A stretch of DNA of 33,150 nucleotides from Actinomycetes bacterium (GTDB lineage Bacteria; Actinomycetota; Actinomycetes; Propionibacteriales; Propionibacteriaceae), in contig JAEZZG010000060.1 of NCBI GenBank assembly GCA_023442485.1, positions 1 through 33,150 of the forward strand, in the 5' to 3' direction. Shown in pieces: positions 1 to 8,141 of the stretch. Numbering within the stretch: the stretch's first letter is position 1; each line of letters opens with the position of its first letter. Made by a program: the position numbers and the translations under genes. Under the pieces are notes generated by a model. It was given only the letters and a program-made list of their open reading frames with translations, had not been told where the DNA came from and did not search any database.

Positions 1-2
1 GC

Positions 3-284
3 ACTGCCGTGTGGTCGTTTGTCTCATGGGATAAGGATTCTGACACCATCAATCACGATAACGTGACCTTCGTAGGTACATGGAAGAAGACCGTAGAAAC
101 CCCCGAACCGACACCGACACCAGATCCGGAACAGCCTGTGATACCTGTGCCAGAGGCGCCTCAGAACCCCCACAAGTTACCAAACACAGGTGATATGGGC
201 GCTCAAAGATCTGCATCTGGGCTAGTAGCCATTGCCATCTTCGCCTTGGCTGCGGCGGTGAGATTCCGTAGAGCAAGGATATAA
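3..284 (+). CDS. LPXTG cell-wall-anchored surface protein, C-terminal end (5' cut by window)
   Basis: The frame is open to the left window edge, so this is only the last ~93 residues of a longer secreted protein. A short stretch with the pattern WSFVSWDKDS...VTFVGTW resembles the end of a beta-rich adhesin repeat such as the SHIRT type. A Pro/Glu/Thr-rich wall-spanning linker follows (PEPTPTPDPEQP), then the sortase signal LPNTG, a hydrophobic segment (GLVAIAIFALAAAV) and a basic tail RFRRARI. This order is the standard cell-wall sorting signal: sortase A cuts between T and G and links the protein to peptidoglycan. The anchoring role is well supported. The ligand or adhesive function cannot be judged because the N-terminal part is outside the window. 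Confidence 0.9.
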   Translation, partial: TAVWSFVSWDKDSDTINHDNVTFVGTWKKTVETPEPTPTPDPEQPVIPVPEAPQNPHKLPNTGDMGAQRSASGLVAIAIFALAAAVRFRRARI

Positions 285-312
285 ATCCTGGCGAATGACT
301 CCTAGATAAAGC

Positions 313-351
313 AACCCCTGAAGGTTTTTTCACGGAAAACTTTCAGGGGTT
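313..351 (+). terminator. Strong stem-loop terminator after the LPXTG gene
   Basis: Bases 313-328 pair with 336-351 in a 16-bp stem with one G-U pair and a 7-base loop (329-335). It starts 28 bases after the stop codon of the surface protein gene. The U-tract after it is weak (TTCTTTG), but the A/T-rich inner stem gives T-runs on both strands. A rho-independent terminator is the natural reading. Confidence 0.8.
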
Positions 352-360
352 CTTTGTGCC

Positions 361-509
361 GGATTCTTAAAAAGACCGACCAGTTCTTTGTGCGATAGTG
401 GTGGTGTTTGCAAGGAGGTCTTTGGTGGTAGTTATGTACGTAACTGATTTTGATCTCATTCCGATGCTGAAAGTATCGAGCGTCTTTTTCGGATTCTGGT
501 AAAGACCGA
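361..509 (+). repeat. Pair of 19-bp imperfect direct repeats (361-379 and 491-509)
   Basis: GGATTCTTAAAAAGACCGA at 361-379 and GGATTCTGGTAAAGACCGA at 491-509 match at 16 of 19 positions and lie 130 bp apart. The second copy encodes the start of the AlbA_2-like remnant (SGKDR). The first would encode DS-stop-KDR. This looks like a decayed partial duplication rather than a functional site. Confidence 0.4.
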
Positions 510-743
510 ATCTTCAATTTCACCCTTGATATTCGTGTCTATGCACATGAGAACGAAGACAAGACCCTGGTTGCAATCAGGGTGCCTGATTCGTCTAACA
601 AGCCTCATTTGATGCACACTGCAGAGTCGAAAGATACTAAGGCCCTCCAGGTGCCCGTGCGTAAAGGTTCGAGTACTGTATGGCTCAACGAAAGAGGGCT
701 ACGTGATTTATACAGAGCTGCGTTTGATCTCGGTGGTGAATAA
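471..743 (+). pseudogene. AlbA_2-like (putative DNA-binding) domain remnant
   Basis: A frame open from just after a TGA (468-470) to TAA (741-743) encodes about 90 residues with no usable start or ribosome binding site. The order TLVAIRVPDSSNKPHL, then VPVRKGSSTVWLNERGLRDL, resembles the end of AlbA_2 domains, where a VP-S--PH strand is followed by a Y-R-G-S-S-T-x-A motif. AlbA_2 proteins are often regulators or ATP-binding proteins in accessory islands. The piece lacks the N-terminal half of the domain and everything after it. The family call rests on memory of the pattern and is moderate at best. That it is a non-functional remnant is more certain. Confidence 0.45.
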
Positions 744-1333
744 GAAAGGAAGCAAACACAGCTCCTTGATGAACTTGCCAGGAAAGCTTTGGAAAAGCTC
801 GTGGCCAACATGCCGCTGGTTTATAAGGATGCGAAAACCTCAACCTATATTAGAACCTACTTGGTGCCTAGATTCTTGAAGGCCGTCAACGTTGACGGCT
901 GGACAGTGAAGTCTCTTGCCTCGGCCCAAGATCAGCTAGGGCAGGTCATCACCAACTATGTGAACCGGACCTTGCGTGCTGCACAAGAAGTGCCGACTAT
1001 TAGGCCCAAACCCATGCCAGGCACCGGCTACACCCACATGATGGAGCAGTGGTCTACTACACCGTCAAAGACCGCTATCTCCCGGACTTCGTAGCCCTCG
1101 ACACCGACGAAGTCCACTGGATCATCGAGGCCAAGTCAGAACGCGGACGCGATGACGCCCAAGTTCAAGCAAAACGCAAGGCAGCCGAAACCCTCGTCCT
1201 TCGCCTCGCCGCCGAGGAAACCTATGCCGGCCAAAAGTGGGGTTATCTCATCTCCTACGAACAAGGCATCGCCAAAGCCGACTCGTGGGAAGACCGCAAA
1301 GCTTTCACTCAGCCCGTCAGCAACGCCATATAG
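744..1333 (+). pseudogene. Frameshifted C-terminal remnant of a restriction/helicase-type protein
   Basis: Two overlapping frames appear to be one broken gene. The first (744-1094) encodes a helical stretch around LLDELARKALEKLVANMPLV that I do not recognise. After a frame change near 1040-1095 the second frame (to the stop at 1333) encodes LPDFVALDTDEVHWIIEAKS followed by a Lys/Arg/Ala-rich helix and KWGYLISYEQ. The PD...E-A-K spacing is the core of a PD-(D/E)XK nuclease fold. The flanks resemble the extreme C-terminus of DEAD/DEAH helicases annotated as type III restriction subunit R. No helicase motif is present, so the N-terminal two thirds are gone. The two parts may come from different genes, since only the second is recognisable. 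Confidence 0.5.
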
Positions 1334-1444
1334 AAGGAGTTTGCCGAGGGCAGTGCACCTAGATTACCGCGAGATTCTTTGCGTAATCGAGGTGACTTTC
1401 GCCCTCAAAATCTGTCATCGAGAAACAAGTGACGATATGCATAC

Positions 1445-1792
1445 CGGCCTGGCCCTCATTCACGAAGCACCTCCTGGCTTGGGGTTTCCTACCGCAGGCA
1501 ATGTCGGCTGGCCCTCGTGGCGTCATCGGTCCTGGTGGCGTGCGCCACAGCCCTGGCCGGGCCACTGATGTTCTTCGGCCTCTTGATCGTCAATATCGCG
1601 ATCTTCGCGTTGGGCACTTCGCGAATCGAGATTCTCATTCCCGGCTCTGCCGCAATCGGGATCGCAGTATTAGCCGGAGGGCAATGGCTGCTGGAGAATA
1701 TCTTTTCGCGCGCAACGGTACTCCCCGTCGTCATCGAACTCGTCGGCGGCATTGTCTTGTTAGGAATGATCATTAAGGAGTCACGGCGATGA
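1445..1792 (+). pseudogene. 3' remnant of a FatC/YclO-like siderophore ABC permease
   Basis: In this frame the translation runs LGVSYRRQ...VLVACATALAGPLMFFGLLI, then a conserved GS-x-GIAVLAGGQWLLE segment and a final hydrophobic helix ending IIKESRR. This is the C-terminal third of FecCD-family permeases of the petrobactin/catecholate subgroup (FatC, YclO, CeuC), where TAL-GP--FFGLL-N precedes the last membrane segments. About 200 N-terminal residues are missing and a stop (1430-1432) closes the frame upstream, so no functional permease can be made. Its stop codon overlaps the start of the next gene (ATGA), which preserves the original permease-ATPase operon junction. A GTG at 1517 could in principle start a 91-residue peptide, but no ribosome binding site supports it. 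Confidence 0.75.
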
Positions 1793-2547
1793 TTGAACTA
1801 GACCGCGTAACCATGGCCTACGATCGGACGCCGGTTGTCAAAGACGTATCGTTGACCTTGCCGGATACTGGAATAACCGCCTTGATCGGGGCCAACGGTG
1901 CCGGGAAGTCAACCCTGCTGTCCGGCATTGGTCGGCTATTGCCGCTGGTGTCGGGACGCGTCATTGTCGATCAGAGAGACCTTGCCGACTGGAAACCGAA
2001 GGACCTGGCGAAACAAATCGCGATCTTGCGGCAAGAGAATCACCTGTCTCTTCGGCTCTCCGTTGCCGAACTGGTGGCCTTGGGGCGGCACCCCCACTCC
2101 GGCGGGAGGATCAGCGAGGCAGACGAGGTTGCGATCGCGGGGGCAATCGAGGCCGTTGACATGACCGAGTATGTGTCCCGTTTCCTTGACGAGCTGTCTG
2201 GCGGGCAGCGCCAAAGAGCGTTCATTGCGATGACCTTGGCCCAGGACGCCCACTACCTTCTCCTTGACGAACCGCTGGCAGCCCTGGATTTACATCACGC
2301 CCGGGAAATGATGCGTCACCTGCGCAAGATCTGTGACCAACGCGGGCTCAGCGTCGTGATCGTCCTCCATGACATCAACACGGCCGCTACCTATGCCGAC
2401 CATTTGATCGCACTTCGCGATGGCGAAGTTGTCGCTAGTGGGACCCCGGTTGAGGTCATGACACCAAAGACGCTGAAAGATATCTTCGCGGTTGAGACGA
2501 AGGTGCTGCAGGTCGATGGGAGACCGGTAGCGATCACCGCGCCCTAG
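1789..2547 (+). CDS. Iron-siderophore ABC transporter ATPase (FatE/YclP-like), orphaned
   Basis: A 252-residue ABC ATPase of normal length for the FepC/FecE family. It has Walker A GANGAGKST near residue 36, a Q-loop in ILRQENHLS, signature LSGGQRQRAFIA, Walker B YLLLDEPLAALD and an H-loop in VLHD. The closest pattern I recall is the FatE/YclP/CeuD subgroup, which pairs with FatC/FatD-type permeases in Gram-positive siderophore uptake. It would sit on the inner face of the membrane and drive import. The ATG overlaps the stop of the truncated permease, with AAGGAG upstream (1775-1780). All catalytic motifs are intact although the permease and binding protein that should partner it are missing here. 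It may serve another permease or be in early decay. Confidence 0.85.
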   Translation: MIELDRVTMAYDRTPVVKDVSLTLPDTGITALIGANGAGKSTLLSGIGRLLPLVSGRVIVDQRDLADWKPKDLAKQIAILRQENHLSLRLSVAELVALGRHPHSGGRISEADEVAIAGAIEAVDMTEYVSRFLDELSGGQRQRAFIAMTLAQDAHYLLLDEPLAALDLHHAREMMRHLRKICDQRGLSVVIVLHDINTAATYADHLIALRDGEVVASGTPVEVMTPKTLKDIFAVETKVLQVDGRPVAITAP

Positions 2548-2688
2548 CCTAGCCCACAGCCTCCGCCCGCCGACGACTTCAGGGGACCTCGACGGAAATG
2601 GATGCCAGGCTCACCACCTCGTGACCAGGGCTGATATTCTGCCGATACCCGCCACGCAGAGAACTGGTTTCATTTTTCGGACGGTCAC

Positions 2689-3309
2689 ATGTTTCGCTTC
2701 GAGGACGTCAGCTACGGCCCCCTAAGGCACGTCACCTTTGATATTCCGCCGGGGATTACTGCCGTTTCTGGGCAGTCCGGGAGCGGGAAATCAACGCTGC
2801 TGAGACTCATGTCGAAGCTGGTAGAACCGACATCTGGAAAGATTTCCTTCCTCGGCAAAAGCCTCGCCGAATGGGATGGGGTGGCTTTGCGCAGACAGGT
2901 GCTGGCGATCCCGCAGGAGTCATTCATCTGGCCAGGAACGATTCGCGACAACCTCAGCGTCGGGTATCAATTTCACAACCGCCCTATCCCCGACGATTCC
3001 AGCTTCTGCAGCGTACTCACTGTGGTGGGTTTGGATAAATCCCTCGACACTGATTGCGACACGCTTTCTGGCGGAGAAAGAGCGCGGTTGTCGATGGCGC
3101 GTTGCCTACTTGTCCAGCGATCGTGGGCGCTGTGGGATGAGCCGACGGCGGCCCTCGATGCTGATGCGGCCCACTCCCTCTTCTCTAGGGTGCGCAGCGA
3201 ACTGACCGGCCGGGACCTCAGCCTGGTCTATGTCACCCACGACACTCAGCTTTTCGCCAGTGCAGACACCCGCTTCACCGTCCGAGACGGGATCGTCGAG
3301 CCGTCATGA
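2689..3309 (+). CDS. fetA: FetA-like ABC ATPase of an iron exporter
   Basis: A compact 206-residue ABC ATPase, the usual length for FetA (YbbL). Motifs seen are Walker A SGQSGSGKST, a Q-loop in AIPQESFIWPGTIRDN, signature LSGGERARLSMARCL, Walker B ALWDEPTAALD and an H-loop in VTHD. It lies directly before and overlaps (4 bp) a UPF0014 membrane protein, the constant partner of FetA. In Escherichia coli FetAB is reported to export iron and protect against peroxide stress. The ATG at 2689 has no clear Shine-Dalgarno, so the start is moderately certain. In this window the pair stands among iron-uptake genes, which suits a relief valve for excess iron. The substrate is inferred from the family. 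Confidence 0.8.
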   Translation: MFRFEDVSYGPLRHVTFDIPPGITAVSGQSGSGKSTLLRLMSKLVEPTSGKISFLGKSLAEWDGVALRRQVLAIPQESFIWPGTIRDNLSVGYQFHNRPIPDDSSFCSVLTVVGLDKSLDTDCDTLSGGERARLSMARCLLVQRSWALWDEPTAALDADAAHSLFSRVRSELTGRDLSLVYVTHDTQLFASADTRFTVRDGIVEPS

Positions 3310-4076
3310 ACACCATCGTCCACATCGGCCCTTGGGGCTACGCACTCCTTGCAACCATAGGTTTGGCCAGCGCCGCAATCGTCCAGTACTTTTCTCACTC
3401 ACACGGCTGGAAAATCATCTGGGCACAAATCCGGATGACACTCCAACTGGTGCTGATGGGTTTCATCCTGGTCGCCATTTTCGACCACCCCCACCCACTC
3501 GTCTCGATCCTCGCGATAACAGTGATGGAGATTTTCGCCGCCATCACTGTCGTCAACGAGCATCGCCGCACCGTCCCTAAAGCTGTCCTACGCTACGCCG
3601 TACTCGGTCTCGTGGGCGGGTCGCTGATCGCATGTGCCCTCTTCATCTACGGCGTGGTTGGGATAAATCCGCTCGTCAATCCGCGTTATCTACTGCCTCT
3701 GCTCGGCATGATCGTCGGCAACTCCATGACCGCTATGAATCTGGCGATTCGTTCCATGCACACCCAAATCTGTACGCAGGCGACCATGATCACCTCCGCT
3801 GTCCTCCTCGGTGCGCGAAAGAGCGACGCCGTTGCACCCGTAGCTCGTGAGGCTTTTCTGGCGTCTTTGACTCCCACCATTACTACGATGTTCTCGCTGG
3901 GGATCGTCGTCCTTCCGGGCATGATGACCGGGCAAATCCTCTCCGGCTCCCTCCCCCTGGTGGCTGTGGCCTACCAGTTGGCGATCATGGTCGCGATCTT
4001 GTTCTCGGTCGTCCTGTCCACCCTGTTCGCTCTCACCAGGGGCGGACGTCATTTCCTCAACCACATCCCGGACTAG
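3306..4076 (+). CDS. fetB: FetB-like UPF0014 membrane permease
   Basis: A 256-residue polytopic membrane protein with about seven hydrophobic segments. The diagnostic stretches of the UPF0014/TIGR00245 family are present: a conserved GNSMTAMNLAIR after a Pro/Leu-rich helix, GARKSDAVAPVAREA, and SLTPTITTMFSLGIVVLPGMMTGQILSG further on. FetB forms the membrane half of the FetAB exporter. The start codon overlaps the fetA stop, so the two are translationally coupled. The gene ends 24 bp before the convergent exporter-fold ABC gene, with no obvious terminator between. Confidence 0.88.
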   Translation: MNTIVHIGPWGYALLATIGLASAAIVQYFSHSHGWKIIWAQIRMTLQLVLMGFILVAIFDHPHPLVSILAITVMEIFAAITVVNEHRRTVPKAVLRYAVLGLVGGSLIACALFIYGVVGINPLVNPRYLLPLLGMIVGNSMTAMNLAIRSMHTQICTQATMITSAVLLGARKSDAVAPVAREAFLASLTPTITTMFSLGIVVLPGMMTGQILSGSLPLVAVAYQLAIMVAILFSVVLSTLFALTRGGRHFLNHIPD

Positions 4077-4100
4077 TCCCTCCGTCCCTCGCGACTACCC

Positions 4101-5852
4101 TCAATCGATTCGGCTGACGGTCTTACTGCCGGTCGAGATTTGGTCCCCCATCAGCCGGCGATAGGTCGGGTTTTCGAGTAAGTCTTCATGGGAACCGCAG
4201 GCGACAATCTTGCCGTCGTCAAGAACGACGATCTGGTCAGCGATACGGATAGACGCTAGCCGGTGGGCGATGACGACGGTGCTTCGCCCAGCGCGAAGCT
4301 CCTTCACGTTAGCTGCGATCTGGGATTCAAGGAATGGATCAATGTTGGCCAGTGGTTCATCGAGGATGAGCAGTTCCGGGTTTCGCAGGATCGCCCTAGC
4401 GATGCCGATGCGCTGGCGTTCCCCTCCCGAGAGTGTGGTGCCTCGGTCACCTACCTCGGCGTCGAGTCCACCGAGGGATTCAACGAGGTGGGAGATTTTC
4501 GCGACGCGCAGCGCCTCCCAGATGTCGTCGTCACAGGCGTCGGGACGTGCAAGGGTCAGGTTGTTGCGAATTGACCCGGCGAAGATGTGGCAGTCTTGCG
4601 GGATCAGGGCGAGCTTGTGACGGTAGGAGTCGGGCTCGTAACCGCGAAGGTTCTTGCCGTCGAACCTCATCGAGCCATCGTCGGGGTCGAGGAACCTCAT
4701 CGCAAGGTTCGCGAAGGTGGTTTTCCCTGCTCCTGACGCACCCACGATGGCGAGAGAGCGACAGGGGCGCACGTCGAGAGAAACCCCTTTGATGACTTGC
4801 TGGTCTCCGTAACTGAAAGACACCTCCTCGGCGACCAGGCAATCCTGCTCCCCGGGGACCACCTGCACCTTTTCCGGGGTTGTGGGGATCGGGTCTTTCG
4901 CGTCGAGAATCTCGTTGATGCGTTTGGCGCAGGCACCGATTTCTCCGATTCGCCCGATCATCCCCACCAAGGTGAGGGTGGGGGCGGTACTCATCCCGGC
5001 AAGGACGATGGCCACAGGCAGCAGCGTCCCGTCGAGCTGCCCGTCGAGAACTCGGCGAGTGAGGATGACGAGCAGGATCGTCGAAAAGGCTGCGGTTGAG
5101 ATCGCCGCATAGGCACCTTCCCAGGCTTTGCGAAGCGACTGCCGGTTGATGATGTTTTGAACTCGGCGGGTGTGGGCGTCGATAATCCCATGCTGTTTGG
5201 CGACCATCCCGAGGGAACGCAGCTCTCTTTGCCCCTGGATGGAGTCGAGCACGGCGATTCGCAGATCGACCAGCCCTTCGCGCAGTTGGTCGCCTTGTCT
5301 TTGCTGGATAGGCAGCAGTACGACGGGAATCACAATCATGGTGACAACCGGAATCGCCATGATCAGACCCGCAGGCCCGATGATCCAAATTAGGGTCGCA
5401 ATGAACAAGGTGGGGCTGACGATTGCGCAAATAATGGTGGAGGCGGTGTGGGCGTAGAACCATTCCAGCTTCTCCGCGTCATCCATGGCCGCAGAGGCCA
5501 CATCGCCGGTGCGCCTGCCCTGAATCCCTAGCGGGGCGATGTGTTTGATCGCCCGATAAATGTGGATTCGGAAGGTGTGCAGGATTCGATAGGCAACCTC
5601 GTGTGACCACCAGACTTCCAGAAGTGTGGCCACGCCGTGACCGGCCACAAGTCCGAAGAGCAGTGCGAACAAGCCGAACAAAGGGGCATTGACGTCGGTG
5701 AAGAACCCGGTGGCGATCCACACGGAGGTGACGGTGACCCCCACCAGGGTGATTTGTGCCAGAGCCGTGGCGATGGTGGAGGCGGTGAATAAGGGAAGAC
5801 ACTCCCGCAAGCGACGCATCAACCGGAGCATGTGAGTCATCGTTTCCGTCAT
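4101..5852 (-). CDS. ABC transporter, fused membrane and ATPase domains (second subunit of heterodimer)
   Basis: A 583-residue exporter-fold (type IV) half transporter. The N-terminal ~310 residues hold six hydrophobic segments. The ATPase domain follows with Walker A GASGAGKTT, a Q-loop in LIPQDCHIFAGSIRNN, signature LSGGERQRIGIARAIL, Walker B LLILDEPLANID and H-loop IAHRLASI. The catalytic Glu is present. It begins 1 bp after the stop of the upstream homologue, with AAGGAGAG as ribosome binding site, so the two make an obligate-looking pair. Pairs of this kind next to siderophore systems include YbtP/YbtQ and mycobacterial IrtA/IrtB, which work as siderophore importers despite the exporter fold. 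Placement behind an iron box and opposite a siderophore uptake operon favours that role. Export of a siderophore or another small molecule cannot be excluded. Confidence 0.85.
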   Translation of the reverse strand: MTETMTHMLRLMRRLRECLPLFTASTIATALAQITLVGVTVTSVWIATGFFTDVNAPLFGLFALLFGLVAGHGVATLLEVWWSHEVAYRILHTFRIHIYRAIKHIAPLGIQGRRTGDVASAAMDDAEKLEWFYAHTASTIICAIVSPTLFIATLIWIIGPAGLIMAIPVVTMIVIPVVLLPIQQRQGDQLREGLVDLRIAVLDSIQGQRELRSLGMVAKQHGIIDAHTRRVQNIINRQSLRKAWEGAYAAISTAAFSTILLVILTRRVLDGQLDGTLLPVAIVLAGMSTAPTLTLVGMIGRIGEIGACAKRINEILDAKDPIPTTPEKVQVVPGEQDCLVAEEVSFSYGDQQVIKGVSLDVRPCRSLAIVGASGAGKTTFANLAMRFLDPDDGSMRFDGKNLRGYEPDSYRHKLALIPQDCHIFAGSIRNNLTLARPDACDDDIWEALRVAKISHLVESLGGLDAEVGDRGTTLSGGERQRIGIARAILRNPELLILDEPLANIDPFLESQIAANVKELRAGRSTVVIAHRLASIRIADQIVVLDDGKIVACGSHEDLLENPTYRRLMGDQISTGSKTVSRID

Positions 5853-5853
5853 C

Positions 5854-7641
5854 TCATTTCTCTCCTTGCTGAGCTGCCACGAGCTTCGACCAGGCCGAAT
5901 CGTGATCTTTTGATAGCTCGACGGGACTTCCTGCGCAGCTCACCCTGCGCTGAGATAGGACGATGACGCGGTCCGATTTCGCTGCGGTGTCAATCCGGTG
6001 TGTGACGATGACGAGGGTTAGCTCGGGGTAGTTCGCCCGCAATTCTCGGATGAGTTCGTGTTCGGTATAGGTGTCTAGTGCCGATGTGGACTCGTCCAAC
6101 ATCAGGACCTCGGTCCCGCGAATCAGGGCTCTCGCGATCGCAAGTCGCTGTTTCTGCCCGCCCGAAAGATTCTTGGCATGTTCGAGAATCTGGACATCGA
6201 GAACACTGAGAGGCCTCGAATCTGGCCGAAGGCCACAGCTATTGGCCGAGTCATTCTCTCCGCCGTCGAACTCGATGTGGAGACGATCTGCCTTCGCAAT
6301 GGTAAGGGCCTTCACCATCTCTTCGTCGGTGGCGTCAGGATTCGCACCGGCAAGGATTTCTCGAATAGTTCCGGGGAAGATGATGGGTTCTTGTGGCACG
6401 AGGGTAACCAGCTTCGTGACGTCTGTCTCGGACGGGGAAAGTCCGAAGACACAGACGTTGCCGCTCTCGGGCCGGTCGTAGCCGATCAGCAGGCCGAGGG
6501 CGGTCGATTTCCCGGACCCCGACAATCCGACAATGGAGCTGGTCTGCCGGGGCTCAATCTCGAAACTCATCTCCTCAACGGCGGGGTGGTCAGCTCCTAG
6601 GTATGTGTACGAGACATTCTCGAAGCGAATACCGAGACTAGGATTTGCCTGATCGGGTTTCGCAGAGTCTCGGCGAGAAGTCTCTGCGGGGATGCGGGTG
6701 AAAATCTCATTCATCGACGGGAGGGCAGAGATTCCGAAGAAGGACTCGTGCCAGGACGTCGACAGTTGGTTGAAGGGACGGAATACCTCTACCGACAGCA
6801 TCGTGACGAGGAATAACTGCCCGATCTCCATCTGCCCGGCCCGCACTTGGACAATCGCGATAATCAAGGCTAAGGCAGGCCCGAGGACCTTCATCATGCC
6901 ACTCAGCCCGGTCTCCCCTAGCGAGAGTCTCAACTGGCCCAGTGTGGAAGTGAGTAGTTGCCGGGATTGACGATTGAGCCTATCCCCGTAAGAGTCAGCC
7001 GCGCCGAAAGACTTCAACGTCGACATCCCCATCATGGCGTCGATGAAGTCAGCGTTGAGTGTCTCGTAAGCAATCCAATGTGTCTGCCCCCGTTCGGCGA
7101 GTGCCTTATCCCACAGCCTAGGAATGGCGACGACGGCGAGGCCGCAGACCAGGAGCACGAGCGCGATCCACACGCTGACCCGGGCTAATACCAGTGTCAA
7201 GGTGATCGCGGTGACGGCGGTGACCGCGAGTTGAGTCAAATACTTGATGAAATAGGGCTCGACGGCCTCGACCCCGTCGGTGATCACGGATTGGATATTG
7301 CCGGAACGACTGAGCCCGACCCGCATCGGCCCTTGTCGATCCAGTTCTTGGAGCAGGGCGCGACGAAGGTTGCGTTTGACGATCAGCCCAACCCGGTTTT
7401 GGATGAGCTGGCTGCACACATCAAGTAAGGGGCGCACGATCAGCAAAGCAGCGACGGCCCCGATCAGTGTTGCGACAGTGGCGTAGCGTCGTTGTCCGAG
7501 AAGTTCAGTAAACAGACGAGCATTCAGTATCGCCGTGGTGATATATAAGGCAGATACCACCAATCCGATCAGGACGGGCGGGATCAACAGCCACGCCGTC
7601 AGACCACCGGCTTTCATCACTCGTCTTTGTTGCGTGAACAT
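5854..7641 (-). CDS. ABC transporter, fused membrane and ATPase domains (first subunit of heterodimer)
   Basis: A 595-residue exporter-fold half transporter from the ATG at 7641. That start has AAGGAAAG a few bases upstream. An in-frame TTG at 7665 would add eight residues but places the ribosome binding site inside the gene. Six membrane segments occupy roughly residues 10-300. The ATPase has Walker A GLSGSGKST, Q-loop LVPQEPIIFPGTIRE, signature LSGGQKQRLAIARAL, Walker B VLMLDESTSALD and H-loop VTHRID. A small insertion rich in Asp/Gly/Asn lies before the signature. Together with the downstream gene it should form a heterodimer. The DtxR-type box about 200 bp upstream suggests iron-repressed expression. 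The role as an IrtAB/YbtPQ-like siderophore importer is inferred from context. Confidence 0.85.
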   Translation of the reverse strand: MFTQQRRVMKAGGLTAWLLIPPVLIGLVVSALYITTAILNARLFTELLGQRRYATVATLIGAVAALLIVRPLLDVCSQLIQNRVGLIVKRNLRRALLQELDRQGPMRVGLSRSGNIQSVITDGVEAVEPYFIKYLTQLAVTAVTAITLTLVLARVSVWIALVLLVCGLAVVAIPRLWDKALAERGQTHWIAYETLNADFIDAMMGMSTLKSFGAADSYGDRLNRQSRQLLTSTLGQLRLSLGETGLSGMMKVLGPALALIIAIVQVRAGQMEIGQLFLVTMLSVEVFRPFNQLSTSWHESFFGISALPSMNEIFTRIPAETSRRDSAKPDQANPSLGIRFENVSYTYLGADHPAVEEMSFEIEPRQTSSIVGLSGSGKSTALGLLIGYDRPESGNVCVFGLSPSETDVTKLVTLVPQEPIIFPGTIREILAGANPDATDEEMVKALTIAKADRLHIEFDGGENDSANSCGLRPDSRPLSVLDVQILEHAKNLSGGQKQRLAIARALIRGTEVLMLDESTSALDTYTEHELIRELRANYPELTLVIVTHRIDTAAKSDRVIVLSQRRVSCAGSPVELSKDHDSAWSKLVAAQQGEK

Positions 7642-8134
7642 CCTTCTTTCCTTGGTTGCACTCAACTAGCTACGCCTCGGCCTCGAAGATTTCTCGACGG
7701 CACCCCCAGCAGGGCGGGGATCAAGCGAATCTGCGACTGTTTGGGCTGCCTTCGGCTCAGGAAACCTGGCCAAGATCGCCCGGTACCTTCACCTCTCTTC
7801 GTTGTGGTGAATCCCCAAACCACCACTTCCCAATTGAATTAGGTTAGGCTAGCCTAAATAAATCATACAGGGCTTTTCAACTTAGACAAGGGACGATGGC
7901 TAGAACCTCCAATGCTTCCTCACAAGGAGGAAGATCGCAGCAATCACACGAGAACCGGGGTTTCGGGGCAGCTTCGGCGGCGATGTCACGCGAAATCATT
8001 GGCTCGTCTAACAGAATCAGGTCATCGTCTCAATGGTCAATACACAACAAATCTTTAGGCATTTATAGCGACACAGATCCCGGTTTCGCCGCTGCGCTCG
8101 TGCATGAAGGGTGCCCACACGAAGGACGAACCCC
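7642..8134. other. Divergent regulatory region of the iron-uptake operons (493 bp)
   Basis: This gap separates the exporter-fold ABC pair (minus) from the FecCD operon (plus). It contains the iron box at 7839-7857. On the plus strand TTGAAT (7834-7839) and TAAATA (7855-7860) are a possible -35/-10 pair with a short 15-bp spacer that straddles the box. The plus-strand leader from there would be about 265 bases. It contains a 7-bp stem-loop (7915-7933) and an AAGGGA-preceded small reading frame (7896-8141). I saw no recognisable riboswitch. The 7642-7838 part shows no coding or structured feature I can support. Confidence 0.5.
7839..7857. promoter_or_regulatory. DtxR/IdeR iron box
   Basis: The 19-mer TTAGGTTAGGCTAGCCTAA matches the classical DtxR/IdeR consensus TTAGGTTAGCCTAACCTAA at 17 of 19 positions. 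It is a near-perfect dyad with one mismatched pair. In actinobacteria the Fe(II)-loaded repressor binds such boxes and shuts off siderophore uptake. Its place between two divergent iron-transport operons is what would be expected of a shared operator. Confidence 0.88.
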
Positions 8135-8141
8135 ATGCTAA
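7896..8141 (+). CDS. Possible small leader reading frame before the FecCD permease
   Basis: An 81-codon frame starts at an ATG 2 bases after AAGGGA and ends at TAA 8139-8141, overlapping the permease ATG at 8135. The product is Ser/Arg/Gly-rich with no membrane segment or domain I recognise. Overlap with the permease start would allow translational coupling. It may equally be chance, since the composition looks non-coding. I list it because the start signal is good and the region is otherwise unexplained. Confidence 0.22.
   Translation: MARTSNASSQGGRSQQSHENRGFGAASAAMSREIIGSSNRIRSSSQWSIHNKSLGIYSDTDPGFAAALVHEGCPHEGRTPC

Noticed and set aside
4531..5463. Long minus-strand frame (310 codons) inside the exporter-fold ABC gene
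   Set aside because: It is a frame shadow. Its translation is Arg/Pro/His-rich with no domain, while the other frame encodes all ABC motifs.
7642..7838. Riboswitch before the exporter-fold ABC pair
   Set aside because: I could not find conserved cores of the cobalamin, TPP, FMN or metal-sensing riboswitches in either orientation.
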